A stretch of DNA of 64,000 nucleotides from Nematopogon swammerdamellus (taxonomy: Eukaryota > Arthropoda > Insecta > Lepidoptera > Adelidae): NCBI GenBank assembly GCA_946902875.1, contig OX336343.1, positions 22,119,596 through 22,183,595 on the forward strand, written 5' to 3'. The notes beneath the pieces are model-generated. The model did no database searches. It saw only the letters and a program-made list of their open reading frames with translations, and had not been told where the DNA came from. How positions within the stretch are numbered: position 1 is the first letter of the stretch; each line of letters opens with the position of its first letter. The translations under genes were made by a program, and so were the position numbers. Positions 33,331 through 44,365 of this stretch are shown here, piece by piece.

Positions 33331-35168
33331 TGAAAAAATGACATATTTTACTCTACAATTTCTATATAGTATTAAGAGCTACGTTGTTTGTTACACTGTA
33401 AAAAATACTCACTTGAACCAATACATTTAACAGAACTGAACTATCCCTCTCGATTTCACGACTAACATCGGCCATCCGTCCTGAAAAGACTCAATCCACC
33501 ATGGAGTGGAGCTCAATGCCAGCAGATTCGCAAATTGCCGATCATCCAAGGCGTCTGCTACCGGTCTCGTGAATGGGCGGCGGTGTTCAACTCGAGAGGC
33601 TCGTCACGATCTTCCTCCGGTGTAGTCTCTTGAGTGACGTCAAGCAAGGCCTGGCCCAGGCAGCAGCACACACCAGGTGACTCATGCCAACGCGGACATG
33701 TGTTTGTTATTCAACGGCGGTTAAAATGCTAATTTTGACTCATAATTTTTAGTATAAACTCAGCCGACGACGACGAGAGCTCTTTGTTTAAAACCGCATT
33801 TCTGTCTTACGAAATGTATGCGTTCGCGTAAATTTGACGCATCCGCGGTTTTTCTCGTCATTCTGGGTCAATTAAGCCCAAAGATAGCTGTAAACATTGA
33901 AATGATGTTACAGTGTAAAGACTGACGAAGACTTAAAACTGACTGTTCTCGCATATAGGAAATTGAGGGCATTCTACAAGACGATACATTTTGAGATCAG
34001 AAAACAAATATAAAAACGGGAATTCTGAAAACGGGAAGATAGATACTCGGTAGCAGAAGGGTTGTTAAGAAAAGAATAAAGACGACTAAGAATGTGGGAA
34101 TTCCTGCGGAGACGAATGGGGAACCTTTTGAGACGCCTGTAAATAGGAAATAGGAAAATAGGACAGTTTTAAAACCCAAATCGACTGGAATGCCATCTAT
34201 TGAAAATGGCGTCTAATCTATTTTCATTCGTCTTGTATTCGTTGACCAAATCTCAACAGGACGTTCGGCAAGTTTGACCAAATATTTAAAATGAAAAGTT
34301 AACCCTAGCTAGTCACGTGTGTCAGGGCCCTACACTGCACACACATTCGCCTGTCCTTTTCATTCCTTCCCATTGTGAAGAAGACGGCGAACAGATTGGC
34401 CGCGGCCGACGACGGCGACGCCGCCGGGTCGCTGAGCTTTCAAGAGCAATTAGCGAGGTAATGGCGACGCATCCTTCAACAACTGAGGTCGGCTTGTAGG
34501 TTCTTCTTCAATATATTCCGCTCTTAAAAAATTCGGATATCCGATCTTTGTTTTGGCGAGGAAGACCTCGAGCGAAACCTGCGCAAAAAAACCCGGGTAA
34601 AGGTGTGAAAGCCTAATACCTACCGTATTTCATTCGCCGATTCCAGTTTTTTCTTTTAAGGGCCTTAGAATAAGGCACCGGCCGCAAGATCAGAATTTTC
34701 GACAAATTCGCATGTGTAATCTGAATTTTCCTGAATTACTAACTGACTATTAGATGCAATATTGTTAGGTTCACAACATCGGAGTAGTTCTCGACCTCAC
34801 CAAAGTACTCGTAGTATATCATCATAATAGCACAATCGTAGAAATAAATTACTTCTAATAATTCATACTCTTCAAAGGTTGACCTGAGTAAGAGCAGTCA
34901 AACTAATATTATAATATCACTGTTTCTCATAAATTTGAAATTCCTAACAAAAATAAAGAGTAGTTAGACACTCGTATCTGGTATCAGTTCGAACTTCCCG
35001 GATGTAAGGAATGATAACGTTTCGCTCTCTGCAGCCGCCTCCGCCGCCGCCGTTGAGTTATTATTTCGATACTTTAATTTTGAGAATACATTAATTATTC
35101 CTAGCGCATAAATTATGGGTAAAATGAACTGCAACGTCACGGAGTCGAGGATACAAGGTATTTCGACC
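33331..35168. other. Long intron stretch, no recognised feature
   Basis: 1.8 kb. A short GC-rich segment at 34385-34440 gives an Arg-rich ORF with no family resemblance. No repeats recognised elsewhere in the window occur here. Confidence 0.45.
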
Positions 35169-35176
35169 GTAAGCAT

Positions 35177-35372
35177 CAGGGTTGCCAGGCGTCCGCTTTT
35201 ACCGCGGAGAGTCCTCTTTTTTGAAGTCTTGTCCGCGGAAAAGTCTTAGACTTCTGCGGACAAAACAAAGGGGGGATAGATTTTTCGTAAAAGTTTTACC
35301 CGAAAAATCAAAATCCAATCCTCTTTGGTGAAAAATTTCCTCTTTTTTTATCTGGACCATCTGGCAACCCTG
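35177..35372. mobile_element. hAT MITE with perfect 8-bp TSD
   Basis: Ends CAGGGTTGCCAG / CTGGCAACCCTG are exact inverted repeats. Both flanks carry GTAAGCAT (35169-35176 and 35373-35380). At 196 bp it has no room for a transposase, so it was moved in trans by a hAT transposase. Confidence 0.95.
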
Positions 35373-35546
35373 GTAAGCATAGGAGGAACTTCTGAAATAT
35401 AAATAACGAAACATTGCGTGATGAGATCAACAAGGATTTCCAAGTTTGCAATAACTCTAGATGCAAGAGCGATTAGTTCAATTTGTCAGTCCGGAAACTA
35501 TATCGTAAAATATTTCTGCACGCAATCGCTCATTCTCTTCGTCGTT

Positions 35547-35720
35547 TTAGGGATCCGTATCTCTAAAGAGAAAACAAGGGGGAACCCTTATATGCTCACT
35601 CTCGTGTCTGTCTATCTGTCACAGCTTATTTTCTCCGAATCTACTGGACGAAAAAAGTTGAAATTTGTTACATCATATATAGAGTTTGATGACCCAATCA
35701 CGGAAGTATTAGCATAAATA
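35547..35720. repeat. Diverged lepidopteran-type interspersed repeat
   Basis: TTTTAGGGATCCGTATCTCT, AAGGGGGAACCCTTATATGC and TGTCTGTCTATCTGTCAC resemble a common lepidopteran TTTAGGGTTCCGTACC-type repeat. Boundaries are uncertain. Confidence 0.4.
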
Positions 35721-35819
35721 AATGAACGAATTTCGAACAAACAGGGTCAATTTTGGGGGGCAAAATAATCATATGACGTATCAATGGAAAGGGCTCGTTA
35801 TAAGAAATACAAATATAAT

Positions 35820-35885
35820 TATATTATACATAATGTATAATATACATATACAATATAATATATATATATATATATATATGTATAA
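35820..35885. repeat. AT microsatellite
   Basis: TATATATATATATATATATA core within an ATA-rich tract. Confidence 0.9.
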
Positions 35886-35889
35886 TATG

Positions 35890-36025
35890 TTTAGTGTAGC
35901 CGACATGAAATGAAGGGAAGCACTGACATGGCACCTAGTTCACCCTGTGTTATGGGCTGACATCACGGATGTTGTAGGTGATGTCGCCAACCGTGTCAGG
36001 TTCCATAAAAAAAAAAAAAAAAAAA
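35890..36025 (+). mobile_element. SINE-B 3' end
   Basis: AGTGTAGCCGACATGAAATG, AAGCACTGACATGGCACCTA and GTCAGGTTCCAT plus about 20 A. The CATGAAATGAAGGG variant is shared with 27406 and 48387, marking a subfamily. Confidence 0.88.
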
Positions 36026-36867
36026 TAAAATCGTGTTTGATGAAAATTCAACTGGATTCCCAAGTTAGTACCGACTGCTAACAATTTTGTCGAGGAGTAG
36101 TTACTAAAGATTAAACTGGAACTTAATGCATTTTATTGATCCATTGGACTTTAATCGTCCTGTTCATGAACGATTCGTTAATAAAATACATAATTTTTAA
36201 TGTCATGTCATGTTATCGAATCGTGTTCACAATTTCGTCTTTGCGTTTGGCACTGCTGCTTCGCTGATGAGAGCGACTTCACCGTTATCCGGACATATTT
36301 TCCAGTGTGTGACAATGCGTTTTATGCAATCGCAACGTTGTCAGTGAGTCACGAAGGTTCGTCTCGTCGATGCTGGTCATCGAATAAGGTCTCCGACCGG
36401 TTGGGCAACTATCGGCTGACACACATTCTTTTACTTGGACAGCATCTGGGTCACGTGAGTCATCGCATCTGTCAGGCGAACCCTTACGGACATGTCATGT
36501 TGAGCGAGTGTCGCGTCCTTTGGCCGCGATGTCTATGAATGTGCTTTATTGGTTCCTTGTTAGGTCTAAGTGCCTGTCATATTGAACTGTGCAATGTTGT
36601 AATGTCTTTCATTATATCGGTCAGATCGTGATATGTATTTTCCGATATTTTTCACTGGGAACTCTCTGAAAAAGTTTTTAATTCTTGTTATTAACACCTT
36701 TAGAATCCATATTTTAAGAACTTCTGCCCTAAGCAGTCTCCTCTGATTGGCAGTACAGAATGTTCCCAAGAACGCCCAATATGTATCATCCACACTGCAC
36801 AGCTCTGCACGTCTGCTGTTTGACGTCTGGTACAATGGGCACCAGGCCACCAGGTGCGAGATCAGAT

Positions 36868-36920
36868 CCAGATCATCAGTCAGTTTCGGGTGCGAGACCC
36901 GAAACTGACTGATGATCTGG
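36868..36920. repeat. Perfect hairpin, 23-bp arms and 7-nt loop
   Basis: CCAGATCATCAGTCAGTTTC GGG, TGCGAGA, and the exact reverse complement. No transposon ends or duplications are apparent around it. Confidence 0.9.
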
Positions 36921-36949
36921 AGTCTCTCAGTCACAGACGATTTGTACAG

Positions 36950-37400
36950 TCACTCAGTCTGTTCTACAGGTACTATCATGGACGCTGCTAGGAGGAACTT
37001 GCTTCCCTTATTCCTTGCCATCCAACCTATCTTCACAGCACTCGCCGCAGGGAAACTGAGCACCCTTTTGTTGTTGACATTGGGCTTTTGAGAACCCATC
37101 GGTTCTCCAAATTGTTTCTTTGTCGTATTCTCAATTCAGTGGTCGTACCGCTAGGGTGTGGAACTGTCTCCCGGCGAGTGTGTTTCCCGAATCATTTAAC
37201 CTGGGTGTCTTCTAACGTCATATCAACGGGCTAGACAGCAGCAACAGTCCGCAAATCTGCTGGCATGGCGCCTCCCTGAGCGTGGTTTCGCGAGGAGAGG
37301 GGTTTTGGCTCTGACGAATGTACCATTATGATCTGTGGTACCATTGGTCCCTCGATACAGCCACCCATGTTGGTTTACATAAAAAAAATAAAAAAAAAAA
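36950..37400 (+). pseudogene. LINE-E ORF end and 3' UTR
   Basis: CTGTTCTACAGGTACTATCA TGG encodes the LFYRYYHG-type motif. Later DNA matches LLRTHRFSK and VWNCLPASVFPESFNLGVF with frameshifts. The 3' end GATACAGCCACCCATGTTGG, TTTACATAAAAAAA closely resembles the SINE-A terminus. Confidence 0.8.
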
Positions 37401-38204
37401 CTTGTCGGTGTCTGTCCGTCTGTTTATCTGTATCAGATGGATAATGCACTTTGGAAAAATTCACTTCACTCACTCTGCCACTGTTGTGAGTGATCGCATC
37501 TGACTTTCTCTCGGTATTTACGACTGCTTATTACTCTAACGCCCGCTCTACGTTCGTTAAAAATGACAAATAACAGCTCACTTACTCTCAAATGATAATG
37601 ATTCAAAAGCTAGTGTGCACTTAGTAAATGACCCCAGGCTGAGTAGACGTCTAGACGGGAGTCACGCCTTACCAACTCTTTCACTCAGATCGATATTACA
37701 GTTGGAACGCATCCGTATCATAAAGCCACCACGAGGGTGTGATCACATGTGAAGAATACACGTTGGGCTAACACCAGAAAACCCGTTGGACTAATTCCAG
37801 AAACATCTTTGGACTAATTTCATAAATTGGGATATTGACTCGTCTTAATTTTGTTGGCCGAAGCTGTCGTGTTAGTTTTTATTAATTGCTTTCGTTCGAA
37901 GTCGAAGTTGGTTCCATGGTATTATGGTTCCCTGGCCAGCGGATGAGCAGCCTATAGCAGAAAAATCTCAGTTTTAGATTTCTGATGATAAATTTTCATT
38001 GTAACAATTCAGTGTCACTAGTCATTCTTAAAATCGAAGACTTTCTTATGGCCGATATTTCAACTCCCACTGAGGGCTAGGAATAACAATAAATGATAAC
38101 AGAACAGGATATCGTATGGGATCTAGTACATGAAGTTCCTTCTAAAACTAATTGGAAGCTGAATATGCCTTAAATCTGTCGTCTGTATCTTGATTAGTGT
38201 CTAT
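37401..38204. other. Intron sequence, no gene
   Basis: No feature supported. Confidence 0.45.
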
Positions 38205-38244
38205 GTGTGCAATAAAGTATTTATATTCTATTCTATTCTATTCT
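38205..38244 (+). mobile_element. Retroposon 3' end with (TATTC)n
   Basis: GTGTGCAATAAAGTATTTAT followed by ATTCTATTCTATTCTATTC, a LINE-like 3' terminus. The upstream limit is unclear. Confidence 0.5.
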
Positions 38245-38950
38245 GAAATACCAATGATAAGCTAGGGCCTAGGCTAGGTGTCTCAGCATATGCTCGTTCA
38301 GATTCCTCGTGTCAAATACATTATTCATAGCACTAAGTGGGAGTTGAAATATCTGCCCTTAGTTTTCGGGATTAGTCAAAATGTCTTCCAAAATATTAGT
38401 CGAAACGTAGAGGGTTATAGCGTGCGTGGTATTGGCCGTAAAGGGTGGTAATGTGGTAATAAAACTCGGTCGTAAAGACGAAATGTGTCGGACAGCACGA
38501 AGCCGAATACATATAACAATGTAAATATATTATTTGTTAGGCCTTGGACTGGGCGTGGATGAACTGAGAAATTTTATTTCAAGTAAAAAATGCAAATATA
38601 GAACGCAAGAAAACGAAGAGTAATGCAGTTCAGCGTTTTCATCAATTCGAAATATGATTGTCAGTGTAACAGTTCCTGACAATGTTACGTTCGTCCATGC
38701 TCTACATTCGCAAAAACATTACAGACAGCGCTATTTATTTATTGGATGTGCTTTACATACAAAATATTAAAACGGCATACTTATTGTCTAAGAACAATCT
38801 CTGCCAGTCAAGCAGGCTATTGAAACATTTTAATACCCAGTTCAGTTTTCCAATGCATTAATACTGAATTTGCACTGTTTTGCTAGCAGAAAACTCTCTC
38901 TCACACCCTATACACATACACATCTTTTTTTTTTATGTTTCTCACATATG

Positions 38951-39130
38951 TTTTTTTTATGGAAAGTGCGACATGTAGCACCGTTTCGCTTACGATGCAC
39001 ATGGGCATTCTGTGATGTACGGGGATTTCGAATGCCATGCAGGCCTGACAGGAGCCTTTTCACGCCCCTTTTGAAAACCTCCAGTCTGAAGTACTTGGGA
39101 GAAATCGATGAGCAGGGAATGCGTTCCCCA
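38951..39130 (-). pseudogene. LINE-F ORF end and 3' UTR
   Basis: Minus: SPKYFRLEVFKRGVKRLLSG, then LHGIRNPRTSQNAHVH and a CACTTTCCATAAAAAAAA tail. It matches LINE-F elsewhere. The TTTCCATAAAA end equals the end of SINE-B. Confidence 0.75.
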
Positions 39131-39154
39131 TTTTTACGGTTCCGTACCGTATGT

Positions 39155-39427
39155 TTTATTTTTATTTTATGGAAACTGACACGGTTGGCTACATCACCTA
39201 CAACATCCGCGATGTCAGCCCATAACACCGGGTGAACTTGGTGCCACGTCAGTGCTTCCCTTCGGTCGTGCCGGCTACACTGAACTGGACGGAAAACACA
39301 AACTATTTACATAGCCGTTTCGACCGACCTTTCTATCAGTGCGGTGGTAACAGCCCGGGCGGGTTAAACCCTACCACCTAGTAATATAAGAAGGGAGCCA
39401 TATCCCTTAGTCGCCTTTTACGACATG
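39155..39427 (-). mobile_element. SINE-B, C-head partly lost
   Basis: ATGGAAACTGACACGGTTGG start on plus, and TCGCCTTTTACGACATG end. The outer part of the head is missing. Confidence 0.9.
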
Positions 39428-39470
39428 TGACCCTAATAATAAGCCGTTTGTCCGTCGGTCTGTCCTACCT

Positions 39471-39518
39471 TAACCTAACAAATCTAACCTAAACTAAACT
39501 AACCTAATCTAACCCTTT
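39471..39518. repeat. Degenerate CCTAA (telomere-like) tract
   Basis: TAACCTAACAAATCTAACCT, then AACTAACCTAATCTAACC. The insect telomere repeat is TTAGG/CCTAA; this is a short interstitial degenerate tract. Confidence 0.5.
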
Positions 39519-39724
39519 AGATTCTCTTTTGAAACATAATACGGTAGCCGATTGAAATTTTCACACAATATGGGTTACTATGGCGGATACGAGGGTGGAT
39601 ATCCAACTGAAATTAAAAGATATTGAAAAAGCACTCGATGAGTAAAGTAAGCATGTGTACTTACATATCTCATCGAGTGCTCTCATATCTTCTCTATCTT
39701 TTCTCTTCTTCTCTATCTCTTCTC

Positions 39725-39850
39725 TACATAATATAACATTCAACGTCTGCCGTATGTATGTATGTTCGCTTATAACTCGAGAACGGATCAACCGATTTAG
39801 ACGCCGATTTCACCAATGCAATCTGATATACATATAGACATCCCCGGATG
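39725..39850 (+). repeat. Helitron-like leading fragment
   Basis: ATATAACATTCAACGTCTGC, TATGTATGTATGTTCGCTTA and TAACTCGAGAACGGATCAAC, related to 12310-12400 and 45-90. Confidence 0.45.
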
Positions 39851-40841
39851 TTTAGATATTAAAATCAAATAAAATCACGATCGGATTGTAAAAACTAAAC
39901 AGGAGAAATTCAAGGGTAGTGTACCACCATACGAATGATGAATAAAGAACCGGAGCCGATCGGAGCGGCGCACAGTGGTTCGAAAATCGAACGTAGAAGA
40001 CTTAGGGTTTAAAAAAAATGTACTTCTTGTTTTCGATATTTTTATTATGTTAACGTGTTGTCCATATTATTACAAATATTTTTTAATCATACACGTTTTT
40101 TTGTTAGCCTAACAGTTTAGGAGATATACCACTTTTATGGTTTTCAATGTATGAAAATAATTTTAAAAAATTAATTTCTCAAAAACCTTAAAATATATTA
40201 CATAATTCTTTTCATGATACGATTAAGTAACTATTCGACTATTTTCATGCAAACGCTGTACCCTCGCAAATGCTCGCAACTCTGCACAGTGGACAATTTA
40301 TGTGAATTTTGTTTTTAAAATTAACTCATTCAAATTGTGTCACCCTACAACTCTACTTAAGAAATACTTCAAAAACAGGAATACAGGATGAATTCTGCGC
40401 AAAGATTTAAATGCTAACTGTTAACACTTGTTAGCAAATTAGGGTTACAAAAAGTTTAAAACTGGCTCATCAATTTTGTAAATTGTAGGGTATGCATACA
40501 TTGGAGTTCAAAAAAAGCTAGTATACTATTAATCAGTGTAGAATAATACACATTTCGTTTATACATACCACTGTCATATCTACAACATAGAATAAAATAA
40601 ATTGCGTTTTGTTAATTTTTTTTTCATAGTATATTTATTTCTATAATAATAACATTAAATATGTGCCGCTGATTAATGCATACCATGAGTATACCACCCG
40701 AGTCAAATAATTCATCTTGAAAAAGAAAGATACGCATATACTTACGCCAGAAAAATCTCTCGGAACCATGCTATCTACAAAACTGACCAAATGGCAATAT
40801 AACGCCATGAGAGCGATAACACAGAAGGAAGGAGTGACTTT

Positions 40842-41217
40842 GTCAACCTCGATAGCTCAGTGGTGCAGACAGTCAACTGTCGCTATTGAATGTTAAGCAA
40901 CGCTGGGTGCGGTCAGTACTTGGATGGGTGACCGCTGACCGTTGGAGGCTGACCGAGGTTCGGATTCCTCGTAAAACTGTAGGTCCCTTCCCTCCTAATC
41001 TTACTTGGTGGTAGGGTTTAACCCGCCCGGGTTGGTACCACCGCACTGAATGAAACGTCGGTTGAAACGGCTATGTAAATAGTTTGTGTTTTCCGACCAG
41101 TTCAGTGTAGCCGGCACGATCAAAGGGGGAGGCACGTAGTTCACCCGTTGTTATGGGCTGAAATCACGAACGTTGTAGATGATGTAGCCAACCGTGTCAG
41201 TTTCCATAAAAAAAAAA
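40842..41217 (+). mobile_element. SINE-B (tRNA/5S head) nested in Transib
   Basis: GTCAACCTCGATAGCTCAGT head. 5S-like TTAAGCAACGCTGGGTGCGG, TCAGTACTTGGATGGGTGAC. Core CTTGGTGGTAGGGTTTAACC, and GTGTCAGTTTCCAT poly-A end. The right arm gives the empty site GAGTGACTCTTTTTCC; only ACT is clearly duplicated. Confidence 0.95.
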
Positions 41218-41447
41218 CTCTTTTTCCTTCCTACTATAAAATCAAAAAATCCAAAGAAGAGTGCTATCCAGCAAAAGAAGCCGTCACAATCACTGAGACA
41301 GATGTACAAATAAAATTACAATCTTTATTGGATTTGACAACGAAAAGGCTATTCATGCTTATATCGGATTACGATAACGAGAATGTGGAGTACAAATTAG
41401 AAAGTAAGTGGGGAGTAGACGGAGCTTCAAACCAGAGCACCTATAAA

Positions 41448-42291
41448 CATCGATGTATATTTAGAGATATGCCCATCCCATACATTACTCCCGAAAAAAT
41501 ATGTTCTCGACGAGAACTGCATAAATTGCAGATTTCACGGACAGCCGCTTCAAACGGCGTGTGCAGCGCGTGTTGAGCGTAAGTCTTACTGTACCGAGTC
41601 TGTGGCGCAAAAGTGCGTGTGTTCAGCATGCCCGGTTGCTGTTACAAGTATTGTAACAGCTCAGATCGAAATTACGTAAAGAAAGGCGTCTCCTTCCATC
41701 AGTAAGTATTTATTTTGCTGGTTTTTTTCTCAAATTTTATGTTAAACAGATTTTTGTATACGTAATTAATATAAAGAGCGAACGAAAAAGAGTAAAGCTG
41801 TGTTTTATGCAAGAGTGACAGTGACAAACGTTGTTGTTTGTTTCGCCTGAGCATGTTATGACGTGTTAAGAAGCCATGCTGACATGTCACCGATTGTGTG
41901 ACGTAGCTATCGCGTTCTCGTTCCCACTTGCCTACTGATCATAAAAGTGAGCGGAAATACGACAATCGCGCCGATGGGCGAGCGGTCGATGACAACTTTC
42001 TCGCTCACTCTTATCATCTGTAGGCAAGTGAGAACGCGACAGTAACGTCGTAGGGATCGCGTCACGTGACAGCATGGCGGCGTGTAAAATGCAAACACGA
42101 AAGTATCTCGTGGCAGGAGGCGCGGGGCGCTCCGATGCCCGCCGTTTACGGACATGAAACGACTATATGATGTAAGTGTGTGCTTGTGTGAGTATCACAA
42201 TACTGCGTGTGAATGCACGCACACTTGTTACGACGAAACATAGTACAGGTTAAATCACGCGACGTTCGATCTATAAAATTAGACATCGATG
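41448..42291 (+). mobile_element. P-superfamily element with 8-bp TSD nested in Transib
   Basis: The 844-bp insertion starts CATCGATGTATATTTAG and ends AATTAGACATCGATG (inverted ends), flanked by CCTATAAA at 41440-41447 and 42292-42299. An 8-bp duplication and a THAP exon point to the P superfamily. The opposite Transib arm shows the uninterrupted CACCTATAAACAAATTC. An inner imperfect inverted repeat spans about 41898-42075 (CGCGTTCTCGTTCCCACTTG and complement). Confidence 0.88.
41628..41701 (+). pseudogene. THAP-domain first exon of the P element
   Basis: ATG at 41628 opens MPGCCYKYCNSSDRNYVKKG, VSFH, then a splice donor TCA|GTAAGTATT. MPGC...C plus SFH is the start of the C2CH zinc-binding THAP domain that P transposases use to bind DNA. 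The rest of the transposase is absent, so it is the surviving 5' exon of an internally deleted element. Confidence 0.75.
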
Positions 42292-42389
42292 CCTATAAAC
42301 AAATTCTACCCGAGGATAGCGACGATTCGTGTGTCTATATGGCAAGTCTGGTACCCATAAAGCTTACTTGTGGCGAGAAAACAATGACT

Positions 42390-42785
42390 TGCCATATAGA
42401 CAGACGAATCGTCGCTATCCTCGGGTAGAATTTGTTTATAGGTGCTTTGGTTTGAAGCTCCGTCTACTCCCCACTTGCTTTCTAATTTGTACTCCACATT
42501 CTCGTTATCGTAATCCGATATAAGCATGAATAGCCTTATCGTTGTCAAATCTAATAAAGATTGTAATTTTATTTGTACATCTGTCTCAGTGATTGTGACG
42601 TCTTCTTTTGCTGGGTAGCACTCTTCTTTGGATTTTTTAATTTTATAGTATGAAGGAAAAAGAGTCACTCCTTCCTTCTGTGTTATCGCTCTCATGGCGT
42701 TATATTGCCATTTGGTCAGTTTTGTAGATAGCATGGTTCCGAGAGATTTTTCTGGCGTAAGTATATGCGTATCTTTCTTTTTCAA
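42390..42785 (-). pseudogene. Transib transposase N-terminal fragment, right arm
   Basis: The uninterrupted mirror copy reads KKKDTHILTPEKSLGTMLST, through TLFPSYYKIKKSKEECYPAK, LESKWGVDGASNQSTYKQIL and PEDSDDSSVYMAS. The frame then enters the spacer and the other arm. It serves as the pre-insertion reference for the left arm. Confidence 0.75.
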
Positions 42786-43535
42786 GATGAATTATTTGAC
42801 TCGGGTGGTATACTCATGGTATGCATTAATCAGCGGCACATATTTAATGTTATTATTATAGAAATAAATATTCTATGAAAAAAAAATTAACAAAACGCAA
42901 TTTATTTTATTCTATGTTGTAGATATGACAGTGGTATGTATAAACGAAATGTGTATTATTCTACACTGATTAATAGTATACTAGCTTTTTTTGAACTCCA
43001 ATGTATGCATACCCTACAATTTACAAAATTGATGAGCCAGTTTTAAACTTTTTGTAACCCTAATTTGCTAACAAGTGTTAACAGTTAGCATTTAAATCTT
43101 TGCGCAGAATTCATCCTGTATTCCTGTTTTTGAAGTATTTCTTAAGTAGAGTTGTAGGGTGACACAATTTGAATGAGTTAATTTTAAAAACAAAATTCAC
43201 ATAAATTGTCCACTGTGCAGAGTTGCGAGCATTTGCGAGGGTACAGCGTTTGCATGAAAATAGTCGAATAGTTACTTAATCGTATCATGAAAAGAATTAT
43301 GTAATATATTTTAAGGCTTTTGAGAAATTAATTTTTTAAAATTATTTTCATACATTGAAAACCATAAAAGTGGTATATCTCCTAAACTGTTAGGCTAACA
43401 AAAAAACGTGTATGATTAAAAAATATTTGTAATAATATGGACAACACGTTAACATAATAAAAATATCGAAAACAAAAAGTACATTTTTTTTAAACCCTAA
43501 GTCTTCTACGTTCGATTTTCGAACCACTGTGCGGC

Positions 43536-43855
43536 GGTCACATCTAGTTTATTCATATAAAATTTAATACTTTTCGAAAACGACATAATTTTCCGACTTC
43601 TAAATCTACGGCCGCGGTCGTCGGGAAAAATGGTATGACAAACTTGACTTCGTTCTCCGTCAAAGGGCCTTCGCCTACTGCTCTAGGAAACAATCAACTC
43701 CGACTGGATACAGAGACGGTAAACGGTGGGTTTGACACCTGACAGCTCTGGCTGATCCTGCGCCTCGTCCTACGCTCCTTTCGGAAACACTCGGGTTGAC
43801 TCGGCTCGAAAGCGAACCAACTGAATCCGATATTCGTTTGGTCGTTTATGTAATT
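43536..43855. other. Intron sequence, no gene
   Basis: No feature supported. Confidence 0.45.
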
Positions 43856-43925
43856 TGTTAGCTCAGTGGTATAAGAGTGCAGGATTTTTATTTTTTCGAT
43901 CTCAACCATGGGTTCGTGTCCCTTT
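43856..43925 (+). other. tRNA-like remnant
   Basis: TTAGCTCAGTGGTATAAGAG resembles a tRNA A box, and GGGTTCGTGTCCC 45 bases on resembles a B box. The intervening arms do not fold convincingly, so this is a tRNA-derived pseudogene or SINE head rather than a gene. Confidence 0.4.
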
Positions 43926-44365
43926 TGTCAAAATTTGCTTTGTTTTGTTTTTTTTAAGCAATGTTAGGGTGTTAAAATTAGGTTATGGTTATTTTGTTTT
44001 ATAACCACCTAAGAAAGCTTTATTTTCGGAAATACAAGCGACGCATCTTCTCTATATTAACCCTGTTTTTTTTTAACCACCAAAAACATCACTAATAGAT
44101 ACCACACAACATCACTCATACCACACATTCCTCCTTCGAGCCGAAGTTTGCCAAAATGAGCTAAAGGAGTAGGTTGCAGGATCGAGTAGGTCTTTCAGGT
44201 GGCGGACCGGGTAAACGGTAGCCGCCTACAGCAGCGGACTCCTATACCGCACGCAGCAGCATCCGATCTCGCGCCGGCGCGGCGGAGGCTGCGGCTGCGA
44301 GGCGGCCTCTCTCAATCGATACAAACTTCATGTGCATAATTGAAATGGCACAAACTCGAGCCGAG

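Larger units (their letters stand above)
40716..42349 (+). pseudogene. Transib transposase N-terminal fragment, left arm
   Basis: The frame reads KKKDTHILTPEKSLGTMLST, KLTKWQYNAMRAITQKEGVT, is broken by SINE-B (40842-41217), resumes LFPSYYKIKKSKEECYPAKE and SKWGVDGASNQSTYK, is broken by the P element (41448-42291), and resumes KQILPEDSDDSCVYMASLVP. The DG.S..STYKQ motif fits the first catalytic Asp region of Transib/RAG1-like transposases. The remaining catalytic residues are absent because the palindrome turns back. Confidence 0.75.
39971..43531. mobile_element. Transib transposon rearranged into a long palindrome
   Basis: Ends are CACAGTGGTTCGAAAATCGA and its exact inverse, flanked by CGGCG on both sides (39966-39970 and 43532-43536). 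A CACAGTG-type terminus and a GC-rich 5-bp duplication are diagnostic of Transib, the RAG1-related superfamily. Instead of short terminal repeats, the whole element is an inverted duplication. The right arm is 42390-43531 (1142 bp). The left arm runs 39971-42348 with two nested insertions removed, around a spacer of about 41 bp (42349-42389). The arms look about 99% identical (e.g. CTTCTTG versus CTTTTTG near 40025/43478). No full transposase remains. Confidence 0.9.

Noticed and set aside
36566..36934. 122-codon minus ORF
   Set aside because: It begins inside the perfect hairpin and has no recognisable motif. It may be an unknown repeat, but a gene is not supported.
39471..39518. Telomeric DNA
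   Set aside because: The CCTAA units are few and degenerate, and lie between ordinary intron repeats.
40850..40940. 5S rRNA gene
   Set aside because: Only the internal control region is present, fused to a tRNA-like start and SINE body. The 5' and 3' thirds of 5S rRNA are missing.
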